NCBI RefSeq assembly: GCF_025971925.1
Contig: NZ_JAPDHV010000006.1
Span: 124,001-188,000, forward strand
Source of the DNA: Chryseobacterium oryctis
GTDB lineage: Bacteria > Bacteroidota > Bacteroidia > Flavobacteriales > Weeksellaceae
DNA: 64,000 nt
Direction: 5' to 3'
The stretch's first letter is position 1; every line of letters begins with the position of its first letter. Shown piece after piece: positions 17,915 to 26,543 of the stretch. The notes under the pieces are model-generated. The model was not told the origin of the DNA. It made no database searches and was given only the letters and a program-made list of their open reading frames with translations. A program made the translations under genes and the position numbers.

Positions 17915-17941
17915 TTAGTTCAGAACTAATTTTTACTTTTG
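17915..17941 (+). promoter_or_regulatory. Promoter and operator of the efflux operon
   Basis: TACTTTTG (17934-17941) matches TAnnTTTG 16 bases before the regulator ATG. Directly upstream is the perfect palindrome TTAGTTCAGAACTAA (17915-17929). A dyad here fits a homodimeric MarR-type repressor controlling its own operon by blocking the -7/-33 interval. That the regulator at 17958 binds it is inference. Confidence 0.6.
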
Positions 17942-17957
17942 CTAAAATTTATATACG

Positions 17958-18413
17958 ATGCATAAGAGTATAGAAATTGATGAAAAAATTTTTCAAGATG
18001 CCGTAAAATTCTATGGTAGCATCTTTGGCATCCCTCCTTTAGCTTCCAAAATATATGCCTACTTACTTTTCGATTACGAAAAAGTAGGTATCACTTTTGA
18101 TGAATTTGTTGAAGTTCTTTCAGCTAGTAAAAGCTCTGTTTCTACAAGTATTTCACTTTTACTTAATGCCGAACTTATTATAGATCACAACAAAATGGAT
18201 GAAAGAAGGCGTTATTTTTTCATCAATGAAGAATATAAAAAAATAAGGTTTGAAAAAATTGTAAAAAAAATGCAAGTTGAACTCAAATTATTGGATGATT
18301 TTAACAATTTTAAAAAAAGCAAAGATCAGGAATACAATGAGCGAATAGAAGCCTATAAAGCCCTTTTAAATAAAAACATAGAAAATATTCAGGAATCTCT
18401 TAATAAACTATAA
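17958..18413 (+). CDS. GbsR/MarR-type transcriptional regulator
   Basis: A 151-residue winged-helix protein. FYGSIFGIPPLASKIYAYLL (about 19-38) and FDEFVEVLSASKSSVSTSISLLLNAELI (about 50-77) match the GbsR-like recognition helix region, followed by a basic wing (MDERRRYFF) and a C-terminal coiled-coil helix (about 95-151) probably used for dimerisation. It is the first gene of an RND efflux operon (6 bases before the adaptor gene), so it most likely represses the pump. A palindrome overlaps its promoter. Confidence 0.87.
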   Translation: MHKSIEIDEKIFQDAVKFYGSIFGIPPLASKIYAYLLFDYEKVGITFDEFVEVLSASKSSVSTSISLLLNAELIIDHNKMDERRRYFFINEEYKKIRFEKIVKKMQVELKLLDDFNNFKKSKDQEYNERIEAYKALLNKNIENIQESLNKL

Positions 18414-18419
18414 TACATA

Positions 18420-19604
18420 ATGAATAATAAACTACTTATACTTTCCATTGCTGTGCTTTCTCTTACAGCCTGCAAGAAAGAAGCTCCAAAACAGGAGGGG
18501 CCAAAACCATATCCTGTAGTAAACGTTGAAGCAAAAAATATAATAGGCTATCAAACATTTCCAGCTACAATACAAGGTAGAGTAAACAATGATGTCCGAG
18601 CCAAAATACAAGGGTATATTACCCAAGTTTTAGTAGATGAGGGTCAATATGTAACTAAAGGACAACCTTTATTTCGTCTTGAAACCAACATTTTAAACGA
18701 AAATGCAGCTGCTTCAAAAGCCGGAATAGGTGCTGCAGAATCTAATATTGCTGCCGTTCAAGCTGCTGTAAATGCAGCAAATGTGGAAGTAAATAAGCTA
18801 AAACCTCTTGTCCAGAAAAATATTATCAGCAATGTTCAGCTACAAACTGCTCAGGCAAATTTGGCTCAGGCTCAGGCTCAGCTTCAACAGGCAAAAGCTG
18901 CTAAAAGTCAAGCCGTTGCTAATTACAAAGGAGTAGAAGCTAATATTGAATATTCAATTATTCGTGCTCCTATCTCTGGAGTTATTGGAAAACTTCCTTT
19001 AAAAGTAGGTAGCTTGGTTGGGCCGACAGATCAAACTCCTTTAACTACAATTTCCGATACATCTCAGATTTATGCTTATTTTTCAATGAATGAAAAAGAA
19101 TATTTTGATTTCCTTGAAAAATCTCTAGGTGCTTCAATGCCTGAAAAAATAAAAAACCTTCCAATGGTAGAATTACAACTGGCAAACGGAAGTTTATATC
19201 CTGAAAAAGGTAGAATCGAAGCTGTTACAGGACAAATCGATCCTACAACAGGAACTATTCAGTTCAGAGTCGGATTTACGAATGCTCAAAAATTATTAAG
19301 TAATGGTAACAGCGGTACAATAAGATTCCCACAACATTACGATAACGTCCTTGTAGTTCCTGAAAGTGCTACATATGAACAACAAGGTATAGTCTATGTC
19401 TACAAAGTAGAAAAAGATACCGCTAAAAATGTCGTAATCGATGTAATTGAAAGAATCGACAATATGGCTCTTGTAAAATCTGGAGTAAATAAAGGAGAAA
19501 CTATCATTGCAGCAGGTATTGGAGGGTTAAAGCCTGGAACTGCCGTAAAACCAAAACCAATAAAAATGGATAGTCTTGTTCAATCTATAAAACCGAAATT
19601 CTAA
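18420..19604 (+). CDS. RND efflux periplasmic adaptor
   Basis: Membrane fusion protein linking the RND pump to the outer-membrane channel. The 394-residue protein has a lipoprotein signal ending in LSLTACKKE (lipid-modified Cys19). A lipoyl/barrel-sandwich half (IQGYITQVLVDEGQYVTKGQPLFRLET, about 63-89) is followed by a long alanine- and glutamine-rich helical hairpin (about 95-175). The second lipoyl half is IIRAPISGVIGKLPLKVGSLV, then beta-barrel and membrane-proximal domains. It lies 4 bases before the pump gene. The set gbsR-adaptor-pump-channel is complete. Confidence 0.95.
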   Translation: MNNKLLILSIAVLSLTACKKEAPKQEGPKPYPVVNVEAKNIIGYQTFPATIQGRVNNDVRAKIQGYITQVLVDEGQYVTKGQPLFRLETNILNENAAASKAGIGAAESNIAAVQAAVNAANVEVNKLKPLVQKNIISNVQLQTAQANLAQAQAQLQQAKAAKSQAVANYKGVEANIEYSIIRAPISGVIGKLPLKVGSLVGPTDQTPLTTISDTSQIYAYFSMNEKEYFDFLEKSLGASMPEKIKNLPMVELQLANGSLYPEKGRIEAVTGQIDPTTGTIQFRVGFTNAQKLLSNGNSGTIRFPQHYDNVLVVPESATYEQQGIVYVYKVEKDTAKNVVIDVIERIDNMALVKSGVNKGETIIAAGIGGLKPGTAVKPKPIKMDSLVQSIKPKF

Positions 19605-19607
19605 AAA

Positions 19608-22600
19608 ATGATTAAAAATTTTATAAACAGACCGGTTTTATCCACCGTAATCTCAATTTTAATTGTGATACTCGGTGTTTTAGGACTTATCGCTTTACCG
19701 GTTACCCAATATCCTGATATTGCTCCGCCTACAGTTAGTGTTTCGGCAAACTATACGGGTGCAAACGCTGAAACAGTAATGAAAAGTGTTGTCGTTCCTT
19801 TGGAAGAGCAAATCAATGGGGTTGAAGGGATGGACTATATCACTTCTTCAGCTGGAAACGATGGTTCTGCACAAATTCAGGTATTTTTCAAGCAAGGAAT
19901 CGATCCTGATATTGCTGCTGTAAACGTACAAAATCGTGTAACAAGAGCTACACCGTTACTCCCAAGTGAAGTTACACGTTCTGGGGTTGTAACACAAAAG
20001 CAACAAACCAGTGCACTGATGTACATGTCTTTCTATTCAGAAAACAAAGATTTAGATGACGTATACCTTCAAAACTTCCTGAATATCAATGTTATTCCGA
20101 ATTTAAAAAGAATCAATGGAGTAGGTGATGCCAATGTTTTCGGAGGCAAAAATTACTCGATGAGAGTATGGCTAGACCCCGCAAAAATGACAGCTTACGG
20201 TATCTCTCCAACTGATGTTACCAACGCAATCAATGAACAGAGTAGAGAAGCTGCGGCTGGTTCTATCGGACAAAACAGTGGTAGTTCTTTTGAATATATC
20301 ATAAAATATGTGGGTAAATTCAACAATAAAGAGCAATACGATAACATTATCATTAAAGCTCTTCCGAGCGGACAAAATTTAATGCTTAAAGATGTTGCTA
20401 AAGTAGAATTAGCTGGTCAATCTTACTCAGGAATCGGAGAAAACGGAAACAACCCTTCAATCAGTATGGGTATTTTCCAAACTCCGGGTTCAAATGCACA
20501 GGAAATTATCAAAAACATTAAAACATATCTGAAATCAGCGGAAGGAAGTTTTCCGGAAGGAATTAAATACACGTTCAACTTTGATACTAATGAATTCTTG
20601 GAAGCTTCAATAGAAAAGGTTATCCATACCTTACTTGAGGCATTTATCTTAGTGTTTATTGTTGTATATATTTTCCTTCAGGATTTCCGTTCAACTTTAA
20701 TTCCGGCAATTGCAGTTCCTGTTTCTATTGTGGGAGCTTTCTTTTTCCTGAATTTGTTCGGATATTCCTTAAACTTATTAACACTATTCGCTTTAGTACT
20801 TGCCATTGGTATTGTTGTGGATGATGCCATTGTCGTCGTCGAGGCTGTTCATGCCAAGATGGAACATGGTATTGCTGATGCAAAAAAAGCAACAGTAGAA
20901 GCTATGGACGAAATTACAGGGGCAATTATTTCAATTACATTGGTAATGGCATCTGTATTCATTCCTGTAACGTTTATTTCTGGACCAACAGGAGTTTTCT
21001 ATCAACAATTTGGTATTACTCTTATTGTTGCAATCGTGATTTCTGCAATCAACGCATTAACACTGAGCCCTGTTTTATGTTCATTATTTTTAAAACCTCA
21101 TTCAGAACATCATAAAGAATATCAGAATCTAAATTTCCTTCAGAAGTTCTTTTATAAATTCAATATTGCTTTTAGAACTGGTACAGAAAGATATGGAAGA
21201 GGATTTGTTTTTCTTTTGAGACATAAATGGGTTACATTATTAATCTTTGCAATTACAGGAGGAATTTTATTCTGGACAAATTCTACCATGAAAAAAGGAT
21301 TTGTACCTACAGAAGATAGGGGAATTATCTTTACAGACGTTCAACTTCCACCGGGTGCTTCAATGGAAAGAACTTATAATGTTCTTAAAACATTGCAGAC
21401 AAATGCAATGAAAATACCTGGAGTACAAAATGTTACCCTTTCAACAGGTAGAGGTTTCTTATCAGGAACCGGAAGTAATAATGGTCTAGCTTTCATTAAA
21501 TTAAAACCTTTTGAAGAAAGGAAAAAAGATAATCTTACATCCGAAGATATTACTAAAAAGTTATTTGGTATTGCAGGTAAAGTACCTGATGCCAGAGTTG
21601 TGTTCTTCCAACCGCCAAGTGTACCTGGTTTTGGTACGAGTGCAGGTTTTGAGATGGTATTACTCGATAAATCCGGTGGTGAATATGTTGATTTGGATAA
21701 AAAAACCAACGAATTCATCGGAAAACTAATGGAAAGACCTGAAATTGAATTTGCACAAACTTCATTCAATACAAGATATCCTCAGTATGAAATGAAAATC
21801 AATGTCCCGTTAGCAAAACAATTGGGAGTTTCAGTAAGTGATATTTTGGCAACAATGCAAGGATATATCGGAGGTATTTATACGGCTGATTTTACGAAAT
21901 ATGGTAAACAATTCAGAGTAATGGTTCAGGCTCTTCCTGAAAACAGGCAAAATATTGATAACCTAAATGAATTGTATGTAAAAACAGGTTCAGGTTCTAT
22001 GTCTCCAATTTCACAATTTGTAACCTTGACTAAAGCGTACGGACCACAATCAGTAAGTCGTTACAATCTATTTACTTCAGTAAAAATTACAGGCTCAAAC
22101 TCGGCAGGATTCAGTTCCGGAGATGCTATTACTGCAGTACAACAAGTTGCTAAGGAAGCGTTAAATCAAAACTACGATGTAGAATTCACTGGATTAACAA
22201 GGGAAGAATTAAATTCCGGTTCACAAACTCTTTTGATTTTTGGGCTAAGTTTAATCTTCGTTTATTTTATCCTTTCCGCACAATATGAAAGTTATATTCT
22301 TCCGCTAGTTGTTGTAACTTCTCTACCTCTTGGGGTAATGGGAGCTTATTTAGGACAAAAAGTAATGGGCTTGGAAAATAATATTTATTTCCAGATTGCA
22401 TTGATCATGTTGGTCGGCTTATTAGCCAAAAATGCCATTTTGATTGTCGAATTTGCCGTTCAGAGAAGACATCACGGTGAAACAATTGTAATGTCCGCCA
22501 TTAATGCTGCAAAAGCCAGATTAAGACCAATTTTGATGACCTCTTTCGCGTTCATCTTTGGTCTATTACCATTGGTTTTAGCAAGTGGAATTGGTGCAGT

Positions 22601-22754
22601 AGGTAACAGATCTATCGCAACCGGTGCAGCAATCGGATTATTAATAGGTACTATTTTAGGACTTGTTGTTATTCCTGTATTGTATGTCATTTTCCAACAT
22701 TTACAGGAAAAAATAAAACCTATTAAAAAAGAGGAAATCAATTTAGCAGAATAA
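19608..22754 (+). CDS. RND multidrug efflux transporter, AcrB/HAE1 family
   Basis: Proton-driven inner-membrane exporter of hydrophobic compounds. At 1048 residues it matches the AcrB length, with 12 membrane segments in two repeats. It begins MIKNFINRPVLSTVISILIVILG and carries VTQYPDIAPPTVSVSANY at about 32-49. The proton-relay aspartates occur in GIVVDDAIVVVEAVH (fourth membrane segment, about 402-416), with the matching lysine in LVGLLAKNAILIVEF (about 933-947). The porter-domain pattern GASMERTYNVL begins the second half. The substrate range cannot be predicted. It lies between the adaptor and the outer-membrane channel genes. Confidence 0.96.
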   Translation: MIKNFINRPVLSTVISILIVILGVLGLIALPVTQYPDIAPPTVSVSANYTGANAETVMKSVVVPLEEQINGVEGMDYITSSAGNDGSAQIQVFFKQGIDPDIAAVNVQNRVTRATPLLPSEVTRSGVVTQKQQTSALMYMSFYSENKDLDDVYLQNFLNINVIPNLKRINGVGDANVFGGKNYSMRVWLDPAKMTAYGISPTDVTNAINEQSREAAAGSIGQNSGSSFEYIIKYVGKFNNKEQYDNIIIKALPSGQNLMLKDVAKVELAGQSYSGIGENGNNPSISMGIFQTPGSNAQEIIKNIKTYLKSAEGSFPEGIKYTFNFDTNEFLEASIEKVIHTLLEAFILVFIVVYIFLQDFRSTLIPAIAVPVSIVGAFFFLNLFGYSLNLLTLFALVLAIGIVVDDAIVVVEAVHAKMEHGIADAKKATVEAMDEITGAIISITLVMASVFIPVTFISGPTGVFYQQFGITLIVAIVISAINALTLSPVLCSLFLKPHSEHHKEYQNLNFLQKFFYKFNIAFRTGTERYGRGFVFLLRHKWVTLLIFAITGGILFWTNSTMKKGFVPTEDRGIIFTDVQLPPGASMERTYNVLKTLQTNAMKIPGVQNVTLSTGRGFLSGTGSNNGLAFIKLKPFEERKKDNLTSEDITKKLFGIAGKVPDARVVFFQPPSVPGFGTSAGFEMVLLDKSGGEYVDLDKKTNEFIGKLMERPEIEFAQTSFNTRYPQYEMKINVPLAKQLGVSVSDILATMQGYIGGIYTADFTKYGKQFRVMVQALPENRQNIDNLNELYVKTGSGSMSPISQFVTLTKAYGPQSVSRYNLFTSVKITGSNSAGFSSGDAITAVQQVAKEALNQNYDVEFTGLTREELNSGSQTLLIFGLSLIFVYFILSAQYESYILPLVVVTSLPLGVMGAYLGQKVMGLENNIYFQIALIMLVGLLAKNAILIVEFAVQRRHHGETIVMSAINAAKARLRPILMTSFAFIFGLLPLVLASGIGAVGNRSIATGAAIGLLIGTILGLVVIPVLYVIFQHLQEKIKPIKKEEINLAE

Positions 22755-22768
22755 TTTAAAAGTTAAAG

Positions 22769-22805
22769 AAATTAGGAGTTAGAATTATAAACTAACTTCT
22801 AATTT
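22769..22805. repeat. Hairpin repeat between pump and channel genes
   Basis: AAATTAGGAGTTAG (22769-22782) and CTAACTTCTAATTT (22792-22805) form a 14-base stem with one G:T pair and a 9-base loop. The right arm contains CTAACTTCTAAT, found identically at 56147-56158 beside the four-helix-bundle cassette, which suggests a dispersed repeat family. It has no T run and lies inside an operon, so it is not an obvious terminator. Confidence 0.65.
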
Positions 22806-22832
22806 TTAGACTCAAATTTCTAATTAAATCAA

Positions 22833-24248
22833 ATGAAGAGTTTATTAAATATTATAAAAGGAATAACTTTTTCAGTCACAATTCTTGCAGCTGTTTCATC
22901 TTGTATGGCTCGAAAAGAATATGAAAGACCGAATAATGTTGTTGACGAAAAGCTTTTCCGTACAGATATGCTTCCTTCAGATAGTACAAATGTTGCCAAT
23001 ATTTCTTGGAAAGAAATTTTCACAGATCCAATACTTCAAGGGCATATTTCTAAAGCTTTAGAAAACAATTTAGATATAAGAATTGCTCTGCAAAATATTA
23101 ATTCGGCAGAAGCTTATTTAAAGCAAAGTAAAGCGGCTTATGAACCCACCATTACTGTTGGTCCCGGATATACTTTCCAGACCCAGTCTTTAAATACCCA
23201 AACCGGTAGATTATTTGGAGACAGAAGATACATCAATCAGCTTGATATTACCGCAAGTATTAGCTGGGAAGCAGATCTTTGGGGAAAACTAAAAGCTCAA
23301 CAAAAAGCTCAATTGGCTACTTATTTAGGCACTGTTGCAGCTCATAAAGCTGTAAAAAGTGATCTTGTAGCTTCCATTGCCTCAGCATATTATCAATTAT
23401 TAACTTTTGATTCTCAGAAGAAAATAATTACAGAAACAATTGCTGTTCGTGAAAAAAATCTAGAAACAACTAAAGCTTTAAAAGCAGCAGGAACATTAAC
23501 AGAAGTCGCTGTTCAGCAGAGTGAAGCTCTTGTTTTCAATGCAAAGTCATTATTAATAGATATTGACACGCAAATTCAATTACTTGAAAACACAATGAGC
23601 CTTTTGATGGGAGAATCATCTCATACCATTGAAAGGTCAACATTGGCAAACCAAAAAGTTCCGGTTGATTTAAAACTTGGATACCCAGCTCAATTATTGG
23701 CAAACCGTCCTGATGTTATGAGAGCTGAATTTAATTTAATGAATGCCTTTGAATTAACAAATGCAGCTAAAGCTCAATTTTATCCAACTTTAAAAATTAC
23801 TGGTAACGGAGGACTTCAATCAATGGACATTGATCATTTATTTAATGTAAATTCATTATTTGCAAGTGTTGTAGGAGGTTTAGCTCAACCAATTTTAAAC
23901 AAAAGAGCCATTAAAACCAATTACGAAGTAAGCTTAGCCAATCAGGAAGCAGCTTATCTTAATTTTAGAAAAACCGTTCTTACCGCAGGAAAAGAGGTTT
24001 CTGACGCAATCAGGGTATTTTCTGTTCAAGATTCTTATATCAATTTAAAAAGAAAAGAACTTGAAGCCTACAAAAAATCTGTGGATTATTCACAAGAACT
24101 AGTAAATTATGGTATGGCAAATTATCTTGAGGTTTTAAATGCAAGTGTAAACTCTCTAAATGCTGAGCTTAATATTTCAAACGCTGAATACAGCAAAATG
24201 AAAGCTGCTGTAGAGCTTTATCAAGCTTTAGGCGGTGGTTGGAAATAA
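22833..24248 (+). CDS. TolC-like outer-membrane efflux lipoprotein (NodT type)
   Basis: Outer-membrane channel of the RND tripartite pump. The 471-residue protein has a lipoprotein signal (FSVTILAAVSSCMARKEY, Cys24), as in NodT-type channels. Two OEP repeats are rich in coiled-coil alanine/leucine helices (about 180-260 and 370-450). The inter-repeat segment is LGYPAQLLANRPDVMRAEFN, a recognisable family signature (about 288-307). The final segment ANYLEVLNASVNSLNAELN is the conserved C-terminal helix. A hairpin repeat separates it from the pump gene, and a terminator follows. Confidence 0.94.
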   Translation: MKSLLNIIKGITFSVTILAAVSSCMARKEYERPNNVVDEKLFRTDMLPSDSTNVANISWKEIFTDPILQGHISKALENNLDIRIALQNINSAEAYLKQSKAAYEPTITVGPGYTFQTQSLNTQTGRLFGDRRYINQLDITASISWEADLWGKLKAQQKAQLATYLGTVAAHKAVKSDLVASIASAYYQLLTFDSQKKIITETIAVREKNLETTKALKAAGTLTEVAVQQSEALVFNAKSLLIDIDTQIQLLENTMSLLMGESSHTIERSTLANQKVPVDLKLGYPAQLLANRPDVMRAEFNLMNAFELTNAAKAQFYPTLKITGNGGLQSMDIDHLFNVNSLFASVVGGLAQPILNKRAIKTNYEVSLANQEAAYLNFRKTVLTAGKEVSDAIRVFSVQDSYINLKRKELEAYKKSVDYSQELVNYGMANYLEVLNASVNSLNAELNISNAEYSKMKAAVELYQALGGGWK

Positions 24249-24271
24249 TTATTTTTTAATTATATTTTTTC

Positions 24272-24307
24272 AAAAAAACGTATGCTAAATAGTATACGTT
24301 TTTTTAT
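24272..24307 (+). terminator. Terminator of the efflux operon
   Basis: AAAACGTATGCT pairs with AGTATACGTTTT (one G:T) around an AAAT loop, followed by T residues, 24 bases after the channel gene stop. Confidence 0.85.
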
Positions 24308-24387
24308 GTATTCGCTCTTAAAACATCTTAAAAATTGATTATCACATACATATTTTCACATCTTATTAAATAAAATTCAATAAAATA

Positions 24388-24418
24388 TTTGTATATGTGG
24401 TTTAAATACTTACTTTTG
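24388..24418 (+). promoter_or_regulatory. Promoter of tRNA-Ala
   Basis: TTTG (24388-24391), 19-base spacer, TACTTTTG (24411-24418): an exact match to the Bacteroidetes vegetative promoter. The transcript would start about 25 bases before the mature tRNA. Confidence 0.75.
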
Positions 24419-24447
24419 TAGCGCTTCGGTAGTATAAAACCACAAAA

Positions 24448-24521
24448 GGGGGATTGGCGCAGTTGGCTAGCGCGTTTGACTGGCAGTCAAAAGGTCATGG
24501 GTTCGAATCCCATATTCTCCA
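24448..24521 (+). tRNA. tRNA-Ala, anticodon GGC
   Basis: The 74 bases fold as a standard cloverleaf: a 7-bp acceptor stem (GGGGGAT with ATTCTCC), D stem GCGC/GCGC, anticodon stem TTTGA/TCAAA with loop CTGGCAG, T stem ATGGG/CCCAT with TTCGAAT. The anticodon is GGC (alanine), and the G3:T70 wobble pair, the alanine identity element, is present. The 3' CCA is not encoded. Its promoter is directly upstream. Confidence 0.95.
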
Positions 24522-24550
24522 CTTAATTGAATTTATTTTATAAAAAGAAT

Positions 24551-24928
24551 ATGAAAAAACTTTTTTTACTTTTATTAACAGCATTTTTGTTTATCGGATG
24601 TAGTTCAGATGAAGATACAATATATGATTACATTGGAACATGGTCGGGAACTTATGAAGGTGCAGACAAAGGTAATTGGAATATCGTAGTTGCTAGTGAC
24701 GGAAAAGTGACAGGAACTATGCATTCTGAAGTAAACAATGAGAATTACTATATTTCAGGTCGTCTAAGTGAATCCGGAGAGTTGAATGCTGTGGTTGGAA
24801 CTCCTGATGATGGTGAATTTAAAGGTACCCTGAATAGAGATGATAAAAAAGGTAACGGAAATTGGAGAAACTCTATCCCAACACCTATTATAACTGGTAC
24901 CTGGAAAGGAGAGAAAGACAAAAAATAA
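24551..24928 (+). CDS. Small lipoprotein, function unknown
   Basis: A 125-residue secreted lipoprotein: MKKLFLLLLTAFLFIGCSSDE with lipobox LFIGC. The mature part is beta-rich, starting IYDYIGTWSGTYEGADKGNW and containing repeated GTW/GTM and GEF-type turns, which resembles a small lipocalin-like or DUF-type beta barrel. The frame is open to an ATG at 24527, only 5 bases after the tRNA. The ATG at 24551 gives a normal lipoprotein signal and is preferred. It may be transcribed from the tRNA promoter. No family is recognised with certainty. Confidence 0.8.
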   Translation: MKKLFLLLLTAFLFIGCSSDEDTIYDYIGTWSGTYEGADKGNWNIVVASDGKVTGTMHSEVNNENYYISGRLSESGELNAVVGTPDDGEFKGTLNRDDKKGNGNWRNSIPTPIITGTWKGEKDKK

Positions 24929-24949
24929 TAAAATTTGTTACAAAATAAT

Positions 24950-24975
24950 AAAAGCCTGTAGTTTTACAGGCTTTT
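24950..24975. terminator. Bidirectional terminator
   Basis: AAAAGCCTGTA (24950-24960) pairs perfectly with TACAGGCTTTT (24965-24975) around a 4-base loop, between convergent genes. Confidence 0.9.
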
Positions 24976-24981
24976 ACTTTT

Positions 24982-25629
24982 TTATATAAATCCCATTCGG
25001 GTAATTTTCCCTTCTTTTTTCAAAGCAACAAAATGAAGAATTAAATCATCTTCATCAAAATGTTTTTCAAATATTAATTCTACTTTATTTTCTAAAAAAA
25101 TATTCTCTTCAAATTTTTCAACCTGATAATTTTCAAAATCAAGTTTTAAAGTAATAAACTGAACTTCATCAAATGAAAATTGTTTATCAACCTTCAAACT
25201 TTTATTCCATAAATCTGAAGAAAAAGAAACTTTATTTTCGAGATTCAGTTTAGTTCCAAATTGAAAATTTGTAAGCATAGCTTGCCCTTTTTCGGTACGC
25301 AAACCTTTCTCCACCGTTCTTTTACCTCTTTCTGAAATTGTATCTAAATCTTTTATTTCCGTCATCAGTTTTGCAAACTTCTGATAGAGTAGAGGCTCTT
25401 CCGATTCTTTGATAAACTTATCCAAAGCCAATCTTATCATTTTCCCAACTTTAGAACAATGCCCAAATTCAGAACTGTTCTGACGTACTTTTTCATAAGT
25501 CGGACTTTTCTTAAAAGCAGTTTTATTAAATCCACTTTTCTTCCGAACAATATTTTTACCATTCAGATTGTAAAAAACAAGGTCTCCAACAGCTCCCTTT
25601 ATTTTAATTATACTTTCATAAGTAGCCAT
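24982..25629 (-). CDS. Bacteroidetes orphan-family protein
   Basis: A 215-residue protein of unknown function. Its N-terminus, MATYESIIKIKGAVGDLVFY followed by NGKNIVRKKSGFNKTAFKKSPTYEKVRQNS, fits a recurrent flavobacterial pattern: a G-x-x-G-D/G-x-x-FY turn, then a basic R-K-K stretch and a helix with R-x-N. The C-terminal half is beta-rich and acidic. There is no signal peptide or membrane segment. It ends at the bidirectional terminator and looks monocistronic. I recall homologues of this N-terminal pattern in many Bacteroidetes genomes but no assigned role. Confidence 0.75.
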   Translation of the reverse strand: MATYESIIKIKGAVGDLVFYNLNGKNIVRKKSGFNKTAFKKSPTYEKVRQNSSEFGHCSKVGKMIRLALDKFIKESEEPLLYQKFAKLMTEIKDLDTISERGKRTVEKGLRTEKGQAMLTNFQFGTKLNLENKVSFSSDLWNKSLKVDKQFSFDEVQFITLKLDFENYQVEKFEENIFLENKVELIFEKHFDEDDLILHFVALKKEGKITRMGFI

Positions 25630-25737
25630 ATTCTAAAATTGAATCCAAATATAATGATAATTAAATTAATACATTATTTTAACATATATTTATAATATAG
25701 TTGTAGTATAATACACCTATAATTTAATTATAAATTG

Positions 25738-25745
25738 TATATTTG
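25738..25745 (+). promoter_or_regulatory. -7 element for the NlpC/P60 gene
   Basis: TATATTTG matches TAnnTTTG 31 bases before the ATG at 25777; no good -33 element. Confidence 0.45.
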
Positions 25746-25776
25746 CTTAATATTTAGTTAAATGAGTTAAAATCAG

Positions 25777-26355
25777 ATGAATATGACAACTAGATTTCTG
25801 CAAAAAAAAATAAATTTGAAAAAAGTAACTGTTTTAGTAACGGCATCATTATTTGCCATTTCTTGTGGTAGTTCGAAAAATGTTGTCACAAAGAAAAAAA
25901 CAGGGACTAAAACAGTTGCTAAATCTGAAAATCTGAGAAAACTAGATTCAAAATTTGATGGAAACATCTCGAAATCTATCAACAAAATTTTAAAAGACGC
26001 TGAAAAATATATCGGAACTCCTTACAAATTTGGAGGTAATACATCTTCAGGTTTCGATTGCTCCGGCTTCACAGTAAAAGTTTTTGAAGAAAATGACTAT
26101 AAATTACCAAGAAGATCATCTGACCAGGCTGAAACAGGCAATAAAATAGACATTAAAGATGTAAAGCCTGGAGATCTTTTATTTTTTTCTACTGCCGGAG
26201 GTAGCAGAGTTTCTCATGTTGGGATTGTTCATGATATTGCCAATGATGGTGAAGTAAAATTTATTCACGCTTCTACTTCTAAAGGAGTAATTATTTCATC
26301 TTTAAACGAAACATATTGGAATAAAACTTATTTACATGCTCAAAGAGTATTATAA
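25777..26355 (+). CDS. NlpC/P60 (C40) cell-wall peptidase lipoprotein
   Basis: Cysteine peptidase that cleaves D-gamma-glutamyl-diaminopimelate bonds in peptidoglycan peptides. The 192-residue protein has a lipoprotein signal (VLVTASLFAISCGSS, Cys30), a basic linker, and the NlpC/P60 domain from about 68. The catalytic Cys95 is in SGFDCSGFTVKVF, the histidine is in SHVGIVHD near 147, and the third polar residue is in IHAST near 164. LPRRSSDQA is the usual family link. A second in-frame ATG two codons later is an equally possible start. It probably acts from the outer or inner membrane leaflet on the periplasmic wall. Confidence 0.93.
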   Translation: MNMTTRFLQKKINLKKVTVLVTASLFAISCGSSKNVVTKKKTGTKTVAKSENLRKLDSKFDGNISKSINKILKDAEKYIGTPYKFGGNTSSGFDCSGFTVKVFEENDYKLPRRSSDQAETGNKIDIKDVKPGDLLFFSTAGGSRVSHVGIVHDIANDGEVKFIHASTSKGVIISSLNETYWNKTYLHAQRVL

Positions 26356-26508
26356 TTTCTGTTACAATTATCAATCTCCAAAAACGGAAAATTTCTAAAA
26401 TATTAGACTTCACTTTTGGTTTATAATTATCTTCGAAAACATTTATTAAAGGTTAATCTAAATCATTTTTCACTTCTAAAATTTCAAAAAATTTGCACAA
26501 ACTTTTTG

Positions 26509-26516
26509 TATCTTTG
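26509..26516 (+). promoter_or_regulatory. -7 element for dapD
   Basis: TATCTTTG matches TAnnTTTG 27 bases before the dapD ATG. A TTTG at 26492-26495 is only 13 bases away, closer than usual. Confidence 0.45.
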
Positions 26517-26543
26517 GCGATATATAATTTTTAATTTAGAAAC

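Noticed and set aside
21374..21769. 131-codon minus-strand open frame inside the RND pump gene
   Set aside because: A shadow of the well-conserved pump gene; no independent protein signatures.
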